A DNA stretch of 64,000 bases from Haliotis asinina (GCF_037392515.1 NC_090283.1:14951501-15015500); one strand, 5' to 3'. Shown: positions 1 through 10,620, counted from the stretch's first letter. The notes: generated by a model from the sequence alone, not told the origin. Made by a program: numbers and translations.

Positions 1-420
1 ATCCATATTTGTTGATCCAATTTTGTAGTCAGAACCTTTTGGTTTATACATTTTGTTTTACCGAGTTCAGACCGAATGAGATCTTTCCTGCCAGTGTATG
101 AGATGCTAGCCCAAACCATGACACTTTCACCACCAAATCTGTCCACTTCCTGTACACAATTTGCAGAGTAACGTTCGTTACGACGTCGATATGCACGTGC
201 TCTTCCATTGGGAAGTTGCAGCAAGTAATGTGACTCATCACTGCAGATAATAGTTCTCCACCTTTGCAAAGGCCATTGGAGATATTGGCGACACCACTGT
301 CTGCGTTGTTGCCGACGTGTAAGGACAGTCCTCGCAAAGGTCTTTTCAAACGAATACCAGCCTCACGTAAGTGGTTCCTCACTGTCTGATCAAAAGGAAG
401 ATGCTGTGGTGAAACTGTTC
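1..420 (-). pseudogene. Tc1-like transposase fragment, truncated by the window edge
   Basis: Read on the minus strand, this is part of a Tc1/mariner-superfamily DDE transposase. One frame carries the helix-turn-helix-side motif TVRNHLREAGIRLKRP (about 338-390). A different frame then carries SDESHYLLQLPNGRARAYRR, with the first catalytic Asp in SDES (about 205-265), and VDRFGGESVMVWASISYTGR (about 85-145). The switch near 330-350 shows at least one indel, so the gene is broken. The C-terminal part with the last two catalytic acids lies outside the window. Family membership rests on the FGGxSVMVW and DES motifs, which are typical of Tc1-like transposases. No terminal inverted repeat is visible on this side. 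Confidence 0.75.
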
Positions 421-514
421 CACAAATGTCGAAGCCGAATAAACCTGTCCTGAGGGGGCACACAGGGTCGACCTGACCTGGGGCGATCTGATACCTTTCT
501 ATGCCAAGGACCAA

Positions 515-1100
515 CCAAACAAAAAGAAAGAAAAAAGAAAGAAAAAACTTATTTTTCCTTGTTTGTTTCGCTGTTGAAATGATAATTCAGAGTGTACCAC
601 TAATTATAACAAATACGTCAATAAACACTACAATACAAACAAATACATCCATTTTTATACACAAATGCTTTTTTTGTTGAAAGGTCACATTCAACAAAAA
701 GGAATCAAACATAATTAAAAATACAATTATCAATTATTCATGAAATATAATATACATTGCTGCTTGGAAAAAATAAATAAACCCAATCATAAGCATACAA
801 TCGCGATTCACAGGTTTATTCTCGTTTCGTGGACCTTTTGAGTCGCGTACAAACAAAAAGCAAGTCGGCCCATATACATTAGTGACTGGTAACAATAGGA
901 TTAGAATGTTGTGACAGTCATCTGGGTTATATTGGAACTTGAAGTGGAAAGAAAACGAAATAGAGATTCACTTAGATTCATTTATTATGTCACATGAACA
1001 TGATCATGACAATACACATGCAACAAGGTGTTACAATATACAATATATATTATAGGAAATATGATGGATTCTTAAATTGTAATTATAACAAGTGTGAAGC
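515..1100. other. AT-rich intergenic stretch, nothing recognised
   Basis: I see no coding signal, repeat array or RNA gene here. It opens with a short AAAGAAAG-type purine run near 525-545 and is then simple AT-rich sequence up to the left end of the mariner element. Confidence 0.5.
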
Positions 1101-2270
1101 TACGAGGGGATGTCAATACGTTTTGAGTCTTGCATAGAAAAACACAAAATATTGGTATGAACCACATTTTTCAACATATTCCCCTTGTGAGTCAAGACAC
1201 TTGTTCCATCTTTTCTGCCAGTCGCTGGTCCTCAAACCAAGCCTCAGTAGCAGCAATAAGCTCATTATCATCCTGAAATCTACGAAGTGTTTCTTGAGAT
1301 TTGGGAACAGATGGTATTCACTTGGTGTCAGGTCTGGAGAGTAGTGGGGATGTGGCAAGATTTCATACCCGCATTCCTGGACAGCAGCGGCTGCAACGCG
1401 AGAGGCGTGTACTGGAGCATTGTCTTGATGTAGAAGAATACCACATCTGATCTTGCCACGGCGCTTCTCCTTCATTGACTGTCGCACTTGCCTCAACAAA
1501 TTAGCGTAATATTCCCCAGTCTTTGTTCTTCCTTTTGGTAAGTAATCTATGTGGATGACGCATTTGCTATCCCAGAAGACTGTCGCCATTACCTTCTGCA
1601 CTGATCTGGAGGCTTTGAACTTTTTGGTCCTGGGAGAAGTGACATGTTTCCATTCCATGGATTCTTGTTTGCTCTCAGGATCATAGTAGTGGCTCCAGGT
1701 TTCATCACAGGTTACTAGCCTAAAGTGAAAATCCTCAGGATTCTTGTTGTATCTGGTTAGCATGGAGTTGCTTATGGTGACCCTTGTTTGCTTCATTTCA
1801 TCTGTAAGCATTCTTGGCACCCATCTTGCACACACCTTAGACATGACGAGATGTTCATGAAGAATTGTCTCGATGGATCCGTGTGAAATGCCTGTGGTCT
1901 CTAACGCGTGGAGTGTGATTCGACGGTTTTCCAGCACAAGTCTATGCACTCTGTCAATGTTTTCCTGACTAGTGCTTGTTGTTGGGCGACCTGGACGGGG
2001 GTCATCTTCAGGACTCTCTCTACCATGCTTAAATTCATTGACCCATCGTTTGCTGGTAGCAGATGAAGGGGAAGACTTCCAAAACTGCTGAAAGCCTTTC
2101 TTCGCCGAGTTTCCTTCAAGAACTAAAAACTTAATTACTGCTCTATACTCAATTTTATTCATTTTCACTGCCGTGAGGGGGAGGAGTCTCTCTTGCTGTC
2201 AATGTGAGCTGTTCAATAACTTTGTAGAGTAGGATACCAAAACTTATCACATCAGCTACACCCCAAGGTA
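1101..2270 (-). mobile_element. mariner element with degenerate terminal inverted repeats
   Basis: The segment has the size expected of a mariner (about 1.2 kb) and is bounded by TA dinucleotides. The left end reads TACGAGGGGATGTCAATACG. The right end, read on the minus strand, begins TACCTTGGGGTGTAGC, and both ends carry an AnGTTTTG block about 20 bp in. The inverted repeats are therefore imperfect, as in an old copy. TA is the usual mariner target duplication. It encodes the transposase pseudogene at 1113-2168, and its right end abuts a FLYWCH-like fragment. Confidence 0.65.
1113..2168 (-). pseudogene. mariner transposase, open but with frame-shifted patches
   Basis: This cut-and-paste transposase reads through about 351 codons. 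Visible landmarks are RWVNEFKHGRESPEDDPRPG and the GRP linker (about residues 41-62), the WVPRMLTDEMK motif, VTCDETW with catalytic Asp 1, LHQDNAPVH with Asp 2, and YSPDLTPSEYHLFPNLKKHF. The normal third mariner acid is the Asp of PSD; here it is Glu, giving DD34E by my count (34 residues between acids 2 and 3). Two patches look frame-shifted and then restored: about residues 20-30 in the DNA-binding region, and a leucine-rich run after HFVDFR (1210-1260), where the next frame gives the family-typical DDNELIAATEAWFEDQ. Two pairs of compensating indels would explain this. Activity is unlikely. Confidence 0.85.
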
Positions 2271-2284
2271 CAATGTCGTACCAT

Positions 2285-2470
2285 AGGCTGTGACACCTGG
2301 GTATGGCGGTGATGTGGTGATGGTAGTTTTGTCACAATATTATTGATCGTAGACACTGCAGAACGACATTGAGGTTTTTGGCATTGCCAGGAAACCCAAC
2401 CTCCTCTCTTCCTCTTACTCAATCTATAGATGAAACCGCACAGTGCATTTGCCATTGTGAAAATGATGTT
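2285..2470 (-). pseudogene. FLYWCH-type zinc-finger fragment
   Basis: One minus-strand reading frame contains CGFIYRLSKRKRGGWVSWQC, then CRSAVSTINN and PSPHHRHTQ. The order of aromatic Y, W-Q-C, C and H-x-H matches the FLYWCH fold (F-x-x-x-Y then WxC, C and HxH). FLYWCH domains are DNA- or protein-binding modules, often found in proteins captured from or linked to Mutator-like transposons. Only one domain is visible, with no conserved start or splice site, so I treat it as a relic or a lone exon. The mariner right end lies immediately beside it and may have interrupted it. Confidence 0.45.
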
Positions 2471-2489
2471 TGAGACACACATGACCAAG

Positions 2490-2928
2490 GCTTATATGTG
2501 CAAAATGATTGGATTAATTATCATTATTAAGTGAACTAAATTTTGTATATGGTGACAGTGAGCAGGTGAACTCTTCTCACCAATTAATTGGTGATCACAT
2601 TTCGCACCTGAATCCAAAATTCAGTGACACCCAGGCTTTAATCCGTTTAAACAAGAAGACTAAAACAACAACCCAGATCAAAGGATTTTGGAAGGTCCAC
2701 GAAACGGGAAGACGCTGATTCAAAAGTGCAATATTTTGTACTTGGGCTTACTTCCCTCGAAACAAGCCTTCGGGAGACCGAACCAAGTCATAGCGGGTGA
2801 GGGTGACCTCAAGTGTAACGACGGCTTCCGATTGGCCGGTTCATTTGCTGATACGCTGAGGGCACATTATGTGTACATGTGATCTGTGTGATGAGCATTT
2901 TAGAAGTATGGCGAGTCACAAGAAAGTA
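2490..2928. other. No gene recognised
   Basis: A 64-codon open stretch on the plus strand (2688-2882) has no recognisable motif. Nothing else stands out. Confidence 0.4.
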
Positions 2929-3049
2929 ACATTCTTTATGGATAACAACTTCTTCTAGTGTACTTGCTGCGTCGTTTCAGTATGGATTCATATATTGTTG
3001 TCAAACAAAATCATATACACTAGAAGAAGTTGTTATCCATAAAGAATGT
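2929..3049. repeat. Perfect 34-bp inverted repeat with a 53-nt loop
   Basis: The arm at 2929-2962 begins ACATTCTTTATGGATAACAA and is exactly complementary to 3016-3049. The spacer at 2963-3015 shows no homology to the arms. The perfect match in an otherwise decayed region suggests either a recent origin or a foldback or MITE-like insertion. I see no obvious target-site duplication beside the arms. Confidence 0.9.
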
Positions 3050-3129
3050 ATATAGACATGTTGGGTTTTGTAGAGACATGTTCTCTAAATTTGCGTTCGA
3101 TTCAATAAAAAATCATCTACGTAGAGAGG

Positions 3130-3246
3130 GTAAACTACTGCGCGGCTGGAAACTGTCATTCGTCCAACTACAAAGCAGGACTTGAAACTGACAAGGGTTT
3201 GCACCAGTTTCCGTCAGATCCAGTCATCCGAGAAAAATGGATGTAG
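3130..3246 (+). pseudogene. THAP zinc-finger fragment
   Basis: The frame reads NYCAAGNCHSSNYKAGLE, then GLHQFPSDPVIREKWM, then a TAG stop. This is the N-terminal half of a THAP domain: CxxxxC near the start, the FP motif, and a basic REKW before the second half. The second C-x2-H pair, normally about 40 residues later, is missing after the stop, so this is either the first exon of a spliced gene or a truncated relic. THAP domains are C2CH DNA-binding modules of P-element and Kolobok transposases and of many host regulators. No CDS continuing it is visible on this strand. Confidence 0.6.
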
Positions 3247-3249
3247 TTT

Positions 3250-3790
3250 GTTTGCAACCCACAGACATAAAAACACGTCATGTATACAAGTATTACACCT
3301 GTCTAATTACATAATGTGACAGAGACAGAACTTGGGTGCACCAGTCATAAATCAATTTATTTTGTTTATGGTGGATGTCCTGATAGGTGTCAAGTTCAAA
3401 TTGCGTGTGGTCAATGGTTGAAGCTGTGTGTTGTATATTGTCGTTAGCAGACAGGCAGGCAGACATATAGGTGTCAATAAACCAGACATTGAGTTTTCTC
3501 TGTGACAGAGGATGCTTAACACAATCAACAAGTTTCTTTTTATGTAACGAGTAGATTATTTACTTGTTTGTGTACACAACCAAGACTAGACTACTGCTCA
3601 CGACCTCATACTCCGGGCATGCATACTGTGTCAAGCTCTGCGAGCCTATTCATTGCGCATGCGTCATGAGCGCAGCGCAGCGCAGCTATTGAAACCACTT
3701 TTTTCCCCAGCGAGGATAAATTCTAACTAGAAACGAATATAATAAACTCTGTGCGAGTATCGAATATTTCGTTCTTGCATCTACAAGAAT
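3250..3790. other. No gene recognised; GCGCATGCGT motif
   Basis: An NRF-1-like palindrome (TTGCGCATGCGTCATGAGCG) lies near 3655-3675, followed by GCAGC repeats. That could mark an old CpG promoter, but no coding exon is visible downstream, so it stays an observation only. Confidence 0.3.
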
Positions 3791-3796
3791 AGAGGC

Positions 3797-4500
3797 TCAT
3801 ACACACAGACTGATACCACACACTGAAGTATACAGACTGATAACGTACAGTAAATTATAGAGGTTGATAACGTACAATAAAGTATAGAGGCTGATAAGAT
3901 TCACTGAAGTATACATTCTGACAACGTACAGTACAGTATACAAGGTGAAAACATTCACTGAAGTATACGGGCTGACAACGTGCAGTGCAGTATAGACGTT
4001 GATAACATTCACTGAAGTATACAGGCTGATAACGTACAGTAAAGTATAGAGGCTGATAACATTCACTGAAGTATACAGGCTGATAACGTACAGTAAAGTA
4101 TTGAGGCTGATAATGTACACAGAAGTATTGATTCAAAGCGTACATTAAAGAACAAAGGCTTATAACATTCACTGTTGGAAACATTGTGTTTATGTTTTTC
4201 GATGGATATGATGTCTCAGTTCGACTCACGATTAAACAGCGACTCAGTGTTTAAACAGAAGAAGGATTGAATTCACGTGTTTGTTATGAATGGAAACGAA
4301 GTCCCGTCACAAGGTGACGTAACTGAGATGTCGTCGGTTATCCAATCAAATCGCCAACGTAGGATTATTATACACATACGTTGGCCACGTGGGTAATACA
4401 GTAACGTACACAGCACTGTAATGTATAGAGGTTGATAATTTACAGTAAAGTATGTTGGCCGATAACATACACTGAAGTATACAGGTTGATAGCTTACTGT
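3797..4500. repeat. 27-bp minisatellite, left part
   Basis: Monomers alternate between AGGCTGATAACATTCACTGA-type and AGGCTGATAACGTACAGTAA-type units, each 27 bp, giving a 54-bp higher-order unit. The clearest run is 3797-4140, with degraded units at 4385-4500. Because 27 is a multiple of 3, open frames with a 9-residue period (VISLYTSVN-like) appear on the minus strand; I regard these as artefacts of the repeat. The array resumes at 10621, across LINE copy A. Confidence 0.9.
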
Positions 4501-4509
4501 AATGTGTAA
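4499..4509. repeat. Target-site duplication, left of LINE copy A
   Basis: GTAATGTGTAA here matches GTAATTTGTAA at 10610-10620 with one mismatch. The pair fixes the ends of copy A. Confidence 0.75.
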
Positions 4510-5058
4510 GTGAGTGAGTGAGTTAAGATTTAACGTCACATCGGCAATATTACAGCCATATTGTGACGAGAACAAGTAATTATAATACTACAAATACATT
4601 AATAGCACATACATTGTAAAACCCTGTCAACGAAGGACAGTAAAACTAACTAGAATATCACAGAGTAGAATCTAAAACTAGTGAATAGACCTAAAACAAT
4701 GCATCTATACAGGACAGTACAATATAAAAATGAGCTATAGGTTGCTAACAACTGAAGGTAGATCACCAAACTAAGGACCATGGGGACTTACAGTACATTT
4801 GCTTCCTGCAAGGACCCTAGTTGGATTTACATCATCCCTTCAGATGTTAGCAATTGAGACAAATCTAGCCATAAAGTAAAAACACACTTATTCTACGATT
4901 AAAAAGCTGGAAAACTGAAATTTACTCCAAATGTTTGAGGACTTACGTACCCTCTCAAGGGGACAATTGTTTTACGGTACTTCAACCCCCTTTGAGGGTA
5001 CAGCCACTAGCGATTTGAGTTACTAATTTAATCTTCCAATTTTAAAATATTTATCTAT

Positions 5059-8000
5059 TTACAATTCAGTTAACAAATCTAACTCCTTTAAAAATGCAAT
5101 AATTAAATGAGGGCTAATATTTTTAAAAAGATCCTTCATAGTTTGTGAATTAAAATACTGATCCCTTGTGATGGAATACTCAACACAGTCAAGCAAGATA
5201 TGCTTGACTGTGATTCTTTCATCACAAGGGATGCAGAACGGAGGATCCTCACCTTTCAAAAGATATTCATGAGTATATCTCGTATGGCCAATACGACATC
5301 GCCGCAAAATGACCTCCTCAAATCTGGACTGACAACCCAAGTGGGTATAACCAATATAAGGCTTTACTGCATGTAATTTATTTACACCCACCTGGGTGTC
5401 CCACTTCTTTTGCATCAGATCACGAATATACGATCGAATTGTAGCTTTATAATCAGAGTATGGAATAAGAAGTGGAGTCACAGATTTGTTGAGTGCTGCC
5501 TTGGCAGCAAGATCAGCCATTGCGTTGCCAGAAATGCCTACATGGCTTGGTAACCAACAGAAGACGATGTCGTATTGGCCAGTAGCAAGATTATTATACA
5601 ATTCAATTATTTCTATTAAAAGTGGATGTTTACATGACAGGTTTTTAATTGCCTGAAGGCAAGAAAGAGAGTCGGAATAGATAATATACTGTTTACGTGT
5701 AGGATGTTTTTCAATATATTTCAGAGCCGTTAATATAGCGTTTGCTTCTGCTGTGTAAATAGAAATGTTTTCTGGTAATCTGAAAGATATTGTTCTGGAT
5801 CCAATGACAGTGGCACAAGCCACTGCGCCACCATCCTTGGACCCATCTGTAAATAAAGATTTGTATGTGTTATAGTTACTTTTTAATTGATGATATTCTT
5901 GTTTACATTGTAATTCATTTGTTTCTGATTTTTTAAACTTTGTCAGTGTTAGGTCAACTTGTGGCCTCACTAATTGCCAGGGAGGAGAAGAAAGAAGACG
6001 GGAATGAGATATATTCTCCATCTCAATCCCAGCAGCAGAAATGTATTGTTGGATTCTTATCCCAAGAGGAGGAACAAGTGAAGTTTTAGAATTATACAAA
6101 TCCTCATACAGAGGATTGAAAACGCAGTTGTGAGCAGGATTGGATTCATTTGAATATAACTTTGTAATATATTGTAAAGACAATTTGATACGGCGAAGTT
6201 TCAAAGACGGCTCATCGGCCTCAACGTAAAGACTGTCAATGGGAGATGTTCTGAAAGATCCAATACATAGCCTCAGACCTTGGTGATGTACAGAATCTAA
6301 TAGCTTTAGGTTGCTTTTGCAGGCTCCGCCATACACAATGGAACCGTAATCAAGTTTTGATCGAACCAGAGATCTATATAAGTGAAGGAGGGTACTTTGG
6401 TCCCCTCCCCAGTTTGAATTAGAAACAACTTTTAACAAATCGAGCGCCTTCAGGCATTTGGCTTTGAGGTACTTAATATGAGGCAGAAAGGTCAGATGTG
6501 AGTCAAAGATGAGACCAAGAAATTTAGCCTCCTTCACAACTTTGATGGGTGTGTCATTTAATGATAATTCGGGGTCTTTATGGGGTTTGTATTTCCTACA
6601 AAAATGGATACAATTAGTTTTAGTTTTAGAAAATGTAAACCCGTTTTCCAGACACCATTTATGAATTTTGTTTAGACACAATTGTAACTGTCTCTCAATA
6701 GTTCGCATATTTTTACCTCGGCAAGAAATATTAAAATCATCCACAAATAATGATCCATCAATTGAATCACTTAAAACCTTTGAAAGACTATTTATTTTAA
6801 TACTAAATAGAGTGACAGACAAAATACTGCCTTGTGGAACACCCTGATCCTGATTATAATGAGCAGACAGGGTTGAACCTACGCGGACTTGAAATTGCCT
6901 GTCGTTTAAAAATTGAGATACAAAGAGAGGCAAACGACCTCTCAAACCAAAATCATGTAAATCCTGTAAAATGCCATGCTTCCACGTAGTATCGTAGGCT
7001 TTCTCAAGATAAAAAAATATAGATACTGCGTGTTGTTTGGTGATAATAGCATTTTTGACGAAGGATTCTAAACGCACTAAATGATCAATAGTACTTCGAT
7101 TCTTCCGAAAACCACATTGAATATTGGTAATGAGGGTATTGGTTTCCAGATACCAAATTAATCTGTTATTTACCATTCGCTCCATGGTTTTACAGACGCA
7201 GCTGGTTAAAGATATTGGTCTGTAATTTGATGGATCCGTGGGATCCCGGCCAGGTTTTGGTATTGGCACAACAATGGCATTACGCCACGAAGGAGGAACA
7301 TTTCCAGACATCAAATATATATTGTCAAATATATCTAAAAGTGTGACCAGACATGGTTCAGGTAAGTGTTTTAATAGTTGGTAATGAATACTGTCATCAC
7401 CCGCTGCAGTGTCACGGGCTTGATCAAGAGCAGTATGTAGCTCATGTAACGAAAACATTATAGTCCTCACCATTAGTGGAATTGAAATTAACTTTTGTCT
7501 TTTCCTGTTGTTTTTGGTAACTCTGAAATTCAGGGACATAATTTGCCGAAGAGGAATTTTTTGCAAGAGTTTCGCCAATTTTATTTGCAATGTCCGCTTT
7601 GTTAGTGACTAATTTGTCACCATCTTTAAGATGGTGAACAGCGGATTTTGAACCTTTGCCTTTTATTCGCTGAACCATGTTCCACACCTTAGACATAGGT
7701 GTACGTGAATTAATTTTTGAAACATAGCTCCTCCAAGATTGGCGCTTGTTTTGCTTATACGTGCGTCTTGCCTTCGCACTAGTGATTTTAACATTGTTGA
7801 AGTTATGAACAGTAGGATGTCTGCGAAAATATTTTTCTGCTTTCTTCCTACGTTTTCTTGCCTGTTTGCACTCGTCAGTAAACCATGGTTTACGAATATG
7901 AGGAGTTGCAGAGGACTTAGGAATGGTTTCATCAGCAATTTCATTCAGTTGTGTTGAGAACATCAGGATGGGATCTGGTACATTACTGAAGTGATCAGGT

Positions 8001-8744
8001 GTTAATTTTTCAAGGCATAATTGTTCATATACAGGCCAATTTGCCTTAGCGAAATTCCACCGCGATGAAGGTGGATTGTCATCTGGTGTTATAGATTCCA
8101 GGAGAGTAGGGAAGTGATTGCTTCCACAAAGGTCATCATGTACAGACCATTCAAATTCGGTGTAAACATTCGCATCTGTGAGGGACAGATCAAGTGAAGA
8201 ATATGTTCCAGTGGCAGGGTGTAAATAGGTGCTGGATTCATCATTAAACACACATAAATTATTATCAGAAATAAAATCTTCAATGACCTTGCCTTTATTG
8301 TTTGCACTTGTACTGCCCCATAGAGGGTTGTGCCCATTTAAATCGCCCATGATGATACAAGGCTTCGGTAGCTGATCATACAGTCTGAAGATCAGATTGT
8401 CTTAGAGAAGATGATGGTGGAATGTATAAAGAGCACAGTGTAAGTGTAATATGCAAAGTCAGTAGAATAGCAACGGCTTGAAGATTAGTATTTAGATGAA
8501 CAGCACTATGGGTGATATTCTGTCTTACTAATATACTAGAACCTCCAGTCGCTTTATCTCCTGGAGGAGAAAATGAATGGTAACTCATGTACTGCCTTAA
8601 ATCAAATGAATCGGTATGCTTAAGATAGGTCTCTTGTAGACAGAATGCCGAAGGTTTAAAATCCTGGACTAACAACTGTATCTCATTAAAATTCTTTCTA
8701 AGTCCTCTGCAATTCCATTGGACTATATTAGATGAATGACTCAT
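5059..8744 (-). pseudogene. LINE copy A ORF2 (endonuclease, reverse transcriptase, RNase H), frame-shifted
   Basis: Target-primed reverse transcription polyprotein in three frame pieces. 8376-8744 holds the start of the APE-type endonuclease (VQWNCRGL, FCLQETYLKH). 7442-8350 holds the rest of it (MGDLNGHNPLWGS, HDDLCGSNHFPT) and the linker. 5059-7590 holds reverse transcriptase (SNYRPISLTS, GVPQGSILSV, FVDD active site), RNase H (FTDGSKDGG, SDSLSCLQAI, LPSHVGISGNAMADLAA) and the C-terminal CxxC...HxxxxC motif (CIPCDERITVKHILLDC). By comparison with copy B the breaks are a 1-nt loss near 8387 and a roughly 5-nt deletion near 7460. The ATG overlaps the ORF1 stop as ATGA at 8744-8741. Confidence 0.9.
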
Positions 8745-9961
8745 GGAGGTTCAATGGGTGATCTCTCACGTGAGCGTGATGACGCAGAACTCCTCACAGA
8801 ACTCTGTGATAATGGAGTTACATCCATGTCCATAGCACTGTAGGTGTTGTGGACAGGTACCTCGGATGAAACGGGATTCCTGGGAGATTGGTTTCTATTT
8901 AACTTTTTTCTATGACTTTTTGTGCTTTTTCCACTGGATGGGTGTTCCACGACTGGTTGCGTCTGACTTTCAGCCTGAGCAGTAGAAGATGAAATCGATG
9001 TTTGGCTATCAACCATGACGACAGGTGGTATTACAACAGGTTGTTCCGAATTGATCCAAGTCAAGTCCGTCTGACATGAAACAGAGGAAGTTGGACCCGC
9101 CTGAGAAACAGCATTAGCATATGTGAGTGTGGACTGAGATGTGGATTGAGAGCCTAGTTGAGAAGTCAATAGCTTCCTGGCTTCTCCAAAAGTAATGTTG
9201 TTCTCACATTTTAGTTTTAAGATTTTTGATTCGGTTTGCCAAACAGGGCAGGATTTGGATGAGGCCATATGTTGGCCACCACAATTTGTACAGTGCAGTG
9301 CTTGTTGACAGTCGGTGTAATCATGATTATCGCCACAGCGTTGACAAGCTACGGAGCGAGTACAAGTCTTTGATCCGTGGCCAAACTTCTGACATTTAAA
9401 GCATCGGAGTGGAGTGGGGACATACACCTCCACTCCGATGTTGACATAACCAGTTTTAATAGAGCGTGGTAATGAAGATCTGGCAAACGTAAACAAGTAC
9501 GTATTTGTTGGTTCTATTGTTGAATCTTCCTTCCTCCGAGTAAAACGTTTAACAGAAGACACTCCTTGTTGTTTTAATTCATTAGTCATTTCCTGCTCCG
9601 ACATACCAGACAAGGAACGGGTCCGGTCACGTACTATGCCTCGGCAGGAGTTGAGTGTCCTGTGTTCAGAAACAATCACCGGAATATTGACAAATTTAGT
9701 GATGGATAACAGATTGATGGATTGTTGTTTCCTCACACATTCTATCAGTAAAGATCCAGAGCGCAGCCGGGTGACATTCTTCACCTCGCCACAATGTCCA
9801 TGAATAGCCTTAGAAATGGCAAAGGGGTTCAGTTTAATTGGTAAGTGGTCTTCAGCTTCTATCACGATGAATCGAGCCCAGGAATCAAAATCTGTAATAC
9901 TCTCGTCAGAAGAAATTGATTCTAAATGCCTGCGTTTTGAACCAGTGTGATTATGAGCCAT
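8741..9961 (-). CDS. LINE copy A ORF1, nucleic-acid-binding Gag-like protein
   Basis: Intact 406-codon frame for the RNA-binding, RNP-forming protein of the LINE. The N-terminal half carries an RRM-like region (RFIVIEAEDHLPIKLNPFAI, VKRFTRRKE, YLFTFARSSLP). Three zinc knuckles follow: CFKCQKFGHGSKTC, CQRCGDNHDYTDC and CTNCGGQHMASSKSC. The C-terminal tail is Ser/Thr/Pro-rich, low in complexity, and ends SRERSPIEPP. The ATG at 9961 (MAHNHTGSKRRH) aligns with the MA-start of the other copies, so I chose it. Its stop overlaps the ORF2 start as ATGA, which suggests ORF2 is reached by termination-reinitiation. Confidence 0.9.
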   Translation of the reverse strand: MAHNHTGSKRRHLESISSDESITDFDSWARFIVIEAEDHLPIKLNPFAISKAIHGHCGEVKNVTRLRSGSLLIECVRKQQSINLLSITKFVNIPVIVSEHRTLNSCRGIVRDRTRSLSGMSEQEMTNELKQQGVSSVKRFTRRKEDSTIEPTNTYLFTFARSSLPRSIKTGYVNIGVEVYVPTPLRCFKCQKFGHGSKTCTRSVACQRCGDNHDYTDCQQALHCTNCGGQHMASSKSCPVWQTESKILKLKCENNITFGEARKLLTSQLGSQSTSQSTLTYANAVSQAGPTSSVSCQTDLTWINSEQPVVIPPVVMVDSQTSISSSTAQAESQTQPVVEHPSSGKSTKSHRKKLNRNQSPRNPVSSEVPVHNTYSAMDMDVTPLSQSSVRSSASSRSRERSPIEPP

Positions 9962-10609
9962 GGTGACATATATATAAATTCAACAACCCTGCTCCCCACC
10001 CACCATGGAGTGTCAACAGGGACGGTGTCTAACTGCATCGGATTTCCAGCATGCAAACACCAGGGATACAGGGTTGCTATACTCCAGCAAATATGACTTG
10101 AATAGCAATACTTGTTAACTAAAACGATTGCCAGACTGGCTCTACCCATAACAACTATTTAGAAATAGAGAGTATTCAGCGGTTAACATCGCCAGATTGG
10201 CCCATGAGCCACCGCCTTCTGGCATAGGACTCTAGGCAAACGGAGAGTTTATAAGTTCAAATACAAAAACAGTCAGTTTCAGAAAAATGCACAATAAGAT
10301 GCAATAGGTGCATTAATAATGTTGTCCATGCGCAGGGCATGGCGTGACCAGCCGATTGATAGAACCGGGCCAGTTCTACCACCCGTCTAGGTGAAGTTAG
10401 GGCCAAAGTGGTGTGTTGGGCAATAGGAACACAGTTGCAGGCTCCTATTGCCCTCAACCACCAGGATACCCTCCTCCACCGACACAGGGCCGCAACCCAC
10501 GGCAAACGGGTTGGTGGACCAAATATACCCCGGGTCCACAACAGGGGTGTTGGCGAGCTCTTGGCGTTACCCAGCACCCACCACGAGGAGGTGGCTCGCC
10601 ACGGGTGCC
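9962..10609 (-). promoter_or_regulatory. LINE copy A 5' UTR
   Basis: About 650 nt precede ORF1. The terminal GC-rich block (10320-10609) recurs at the 5' end of copies B, C, D and E. A second conserved block, read on the plus strand as CCAGATTGGCCCATGAGCCA near 10190-10215, is also in all copies. I and related LINEs use internal promoters in this region, so promoter function is inferred from position, not seen. Confidence 0.6.
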
Positions 10610-10620
10610 GTAATTTGTAA

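Larger units (their letters stand above)
4510..10609 (-). mobile_element. LINE copy A, full-length I/Nimb-like retrotransposon
   Basis: A 6.1-kb non-LTR retrotransposon. Its 5' end (minus strand) at 10609 begins GGCACCCGTGGCGAGCCACC. Its 3' end at 4510 finishes in a CTCACTCACTCAC tandem tail. The order is 5' UTR (9962-10609), ORF1 (8741-9961), ORF2 (5059-8744) and a 3' UTR (4510-5058) holding a block conserved in every copy (GGGACCATGGGGACTTACAT-like). The RNase H domain and short-repeat tail without long poly(A) fit the I group; the Nimb-like label is from memory of mollusc elements. It inserted into the 27-bp minisatellite. Confidence 0.9.

Noticed and set aside
3645..3680. NRF-1-like promoter
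   Set aside because: A lone palindromic motif without a downstream exon is not enough.
3797..4229. Open frames of 107 and 124 codons on the minus strand
   Set aside because: They follow the 27-bp repeat exactly (9-residue period) in more than one frame, so openness is explained by the repeat.
10408..10620. Proline/arginine-rich open frames in the GC-rich block (also near 28180-28475 and 62523-62801)
   Set aside because: The block is the LINE 5' UTR repeated at every copy, and the frames are not conserved between copies.
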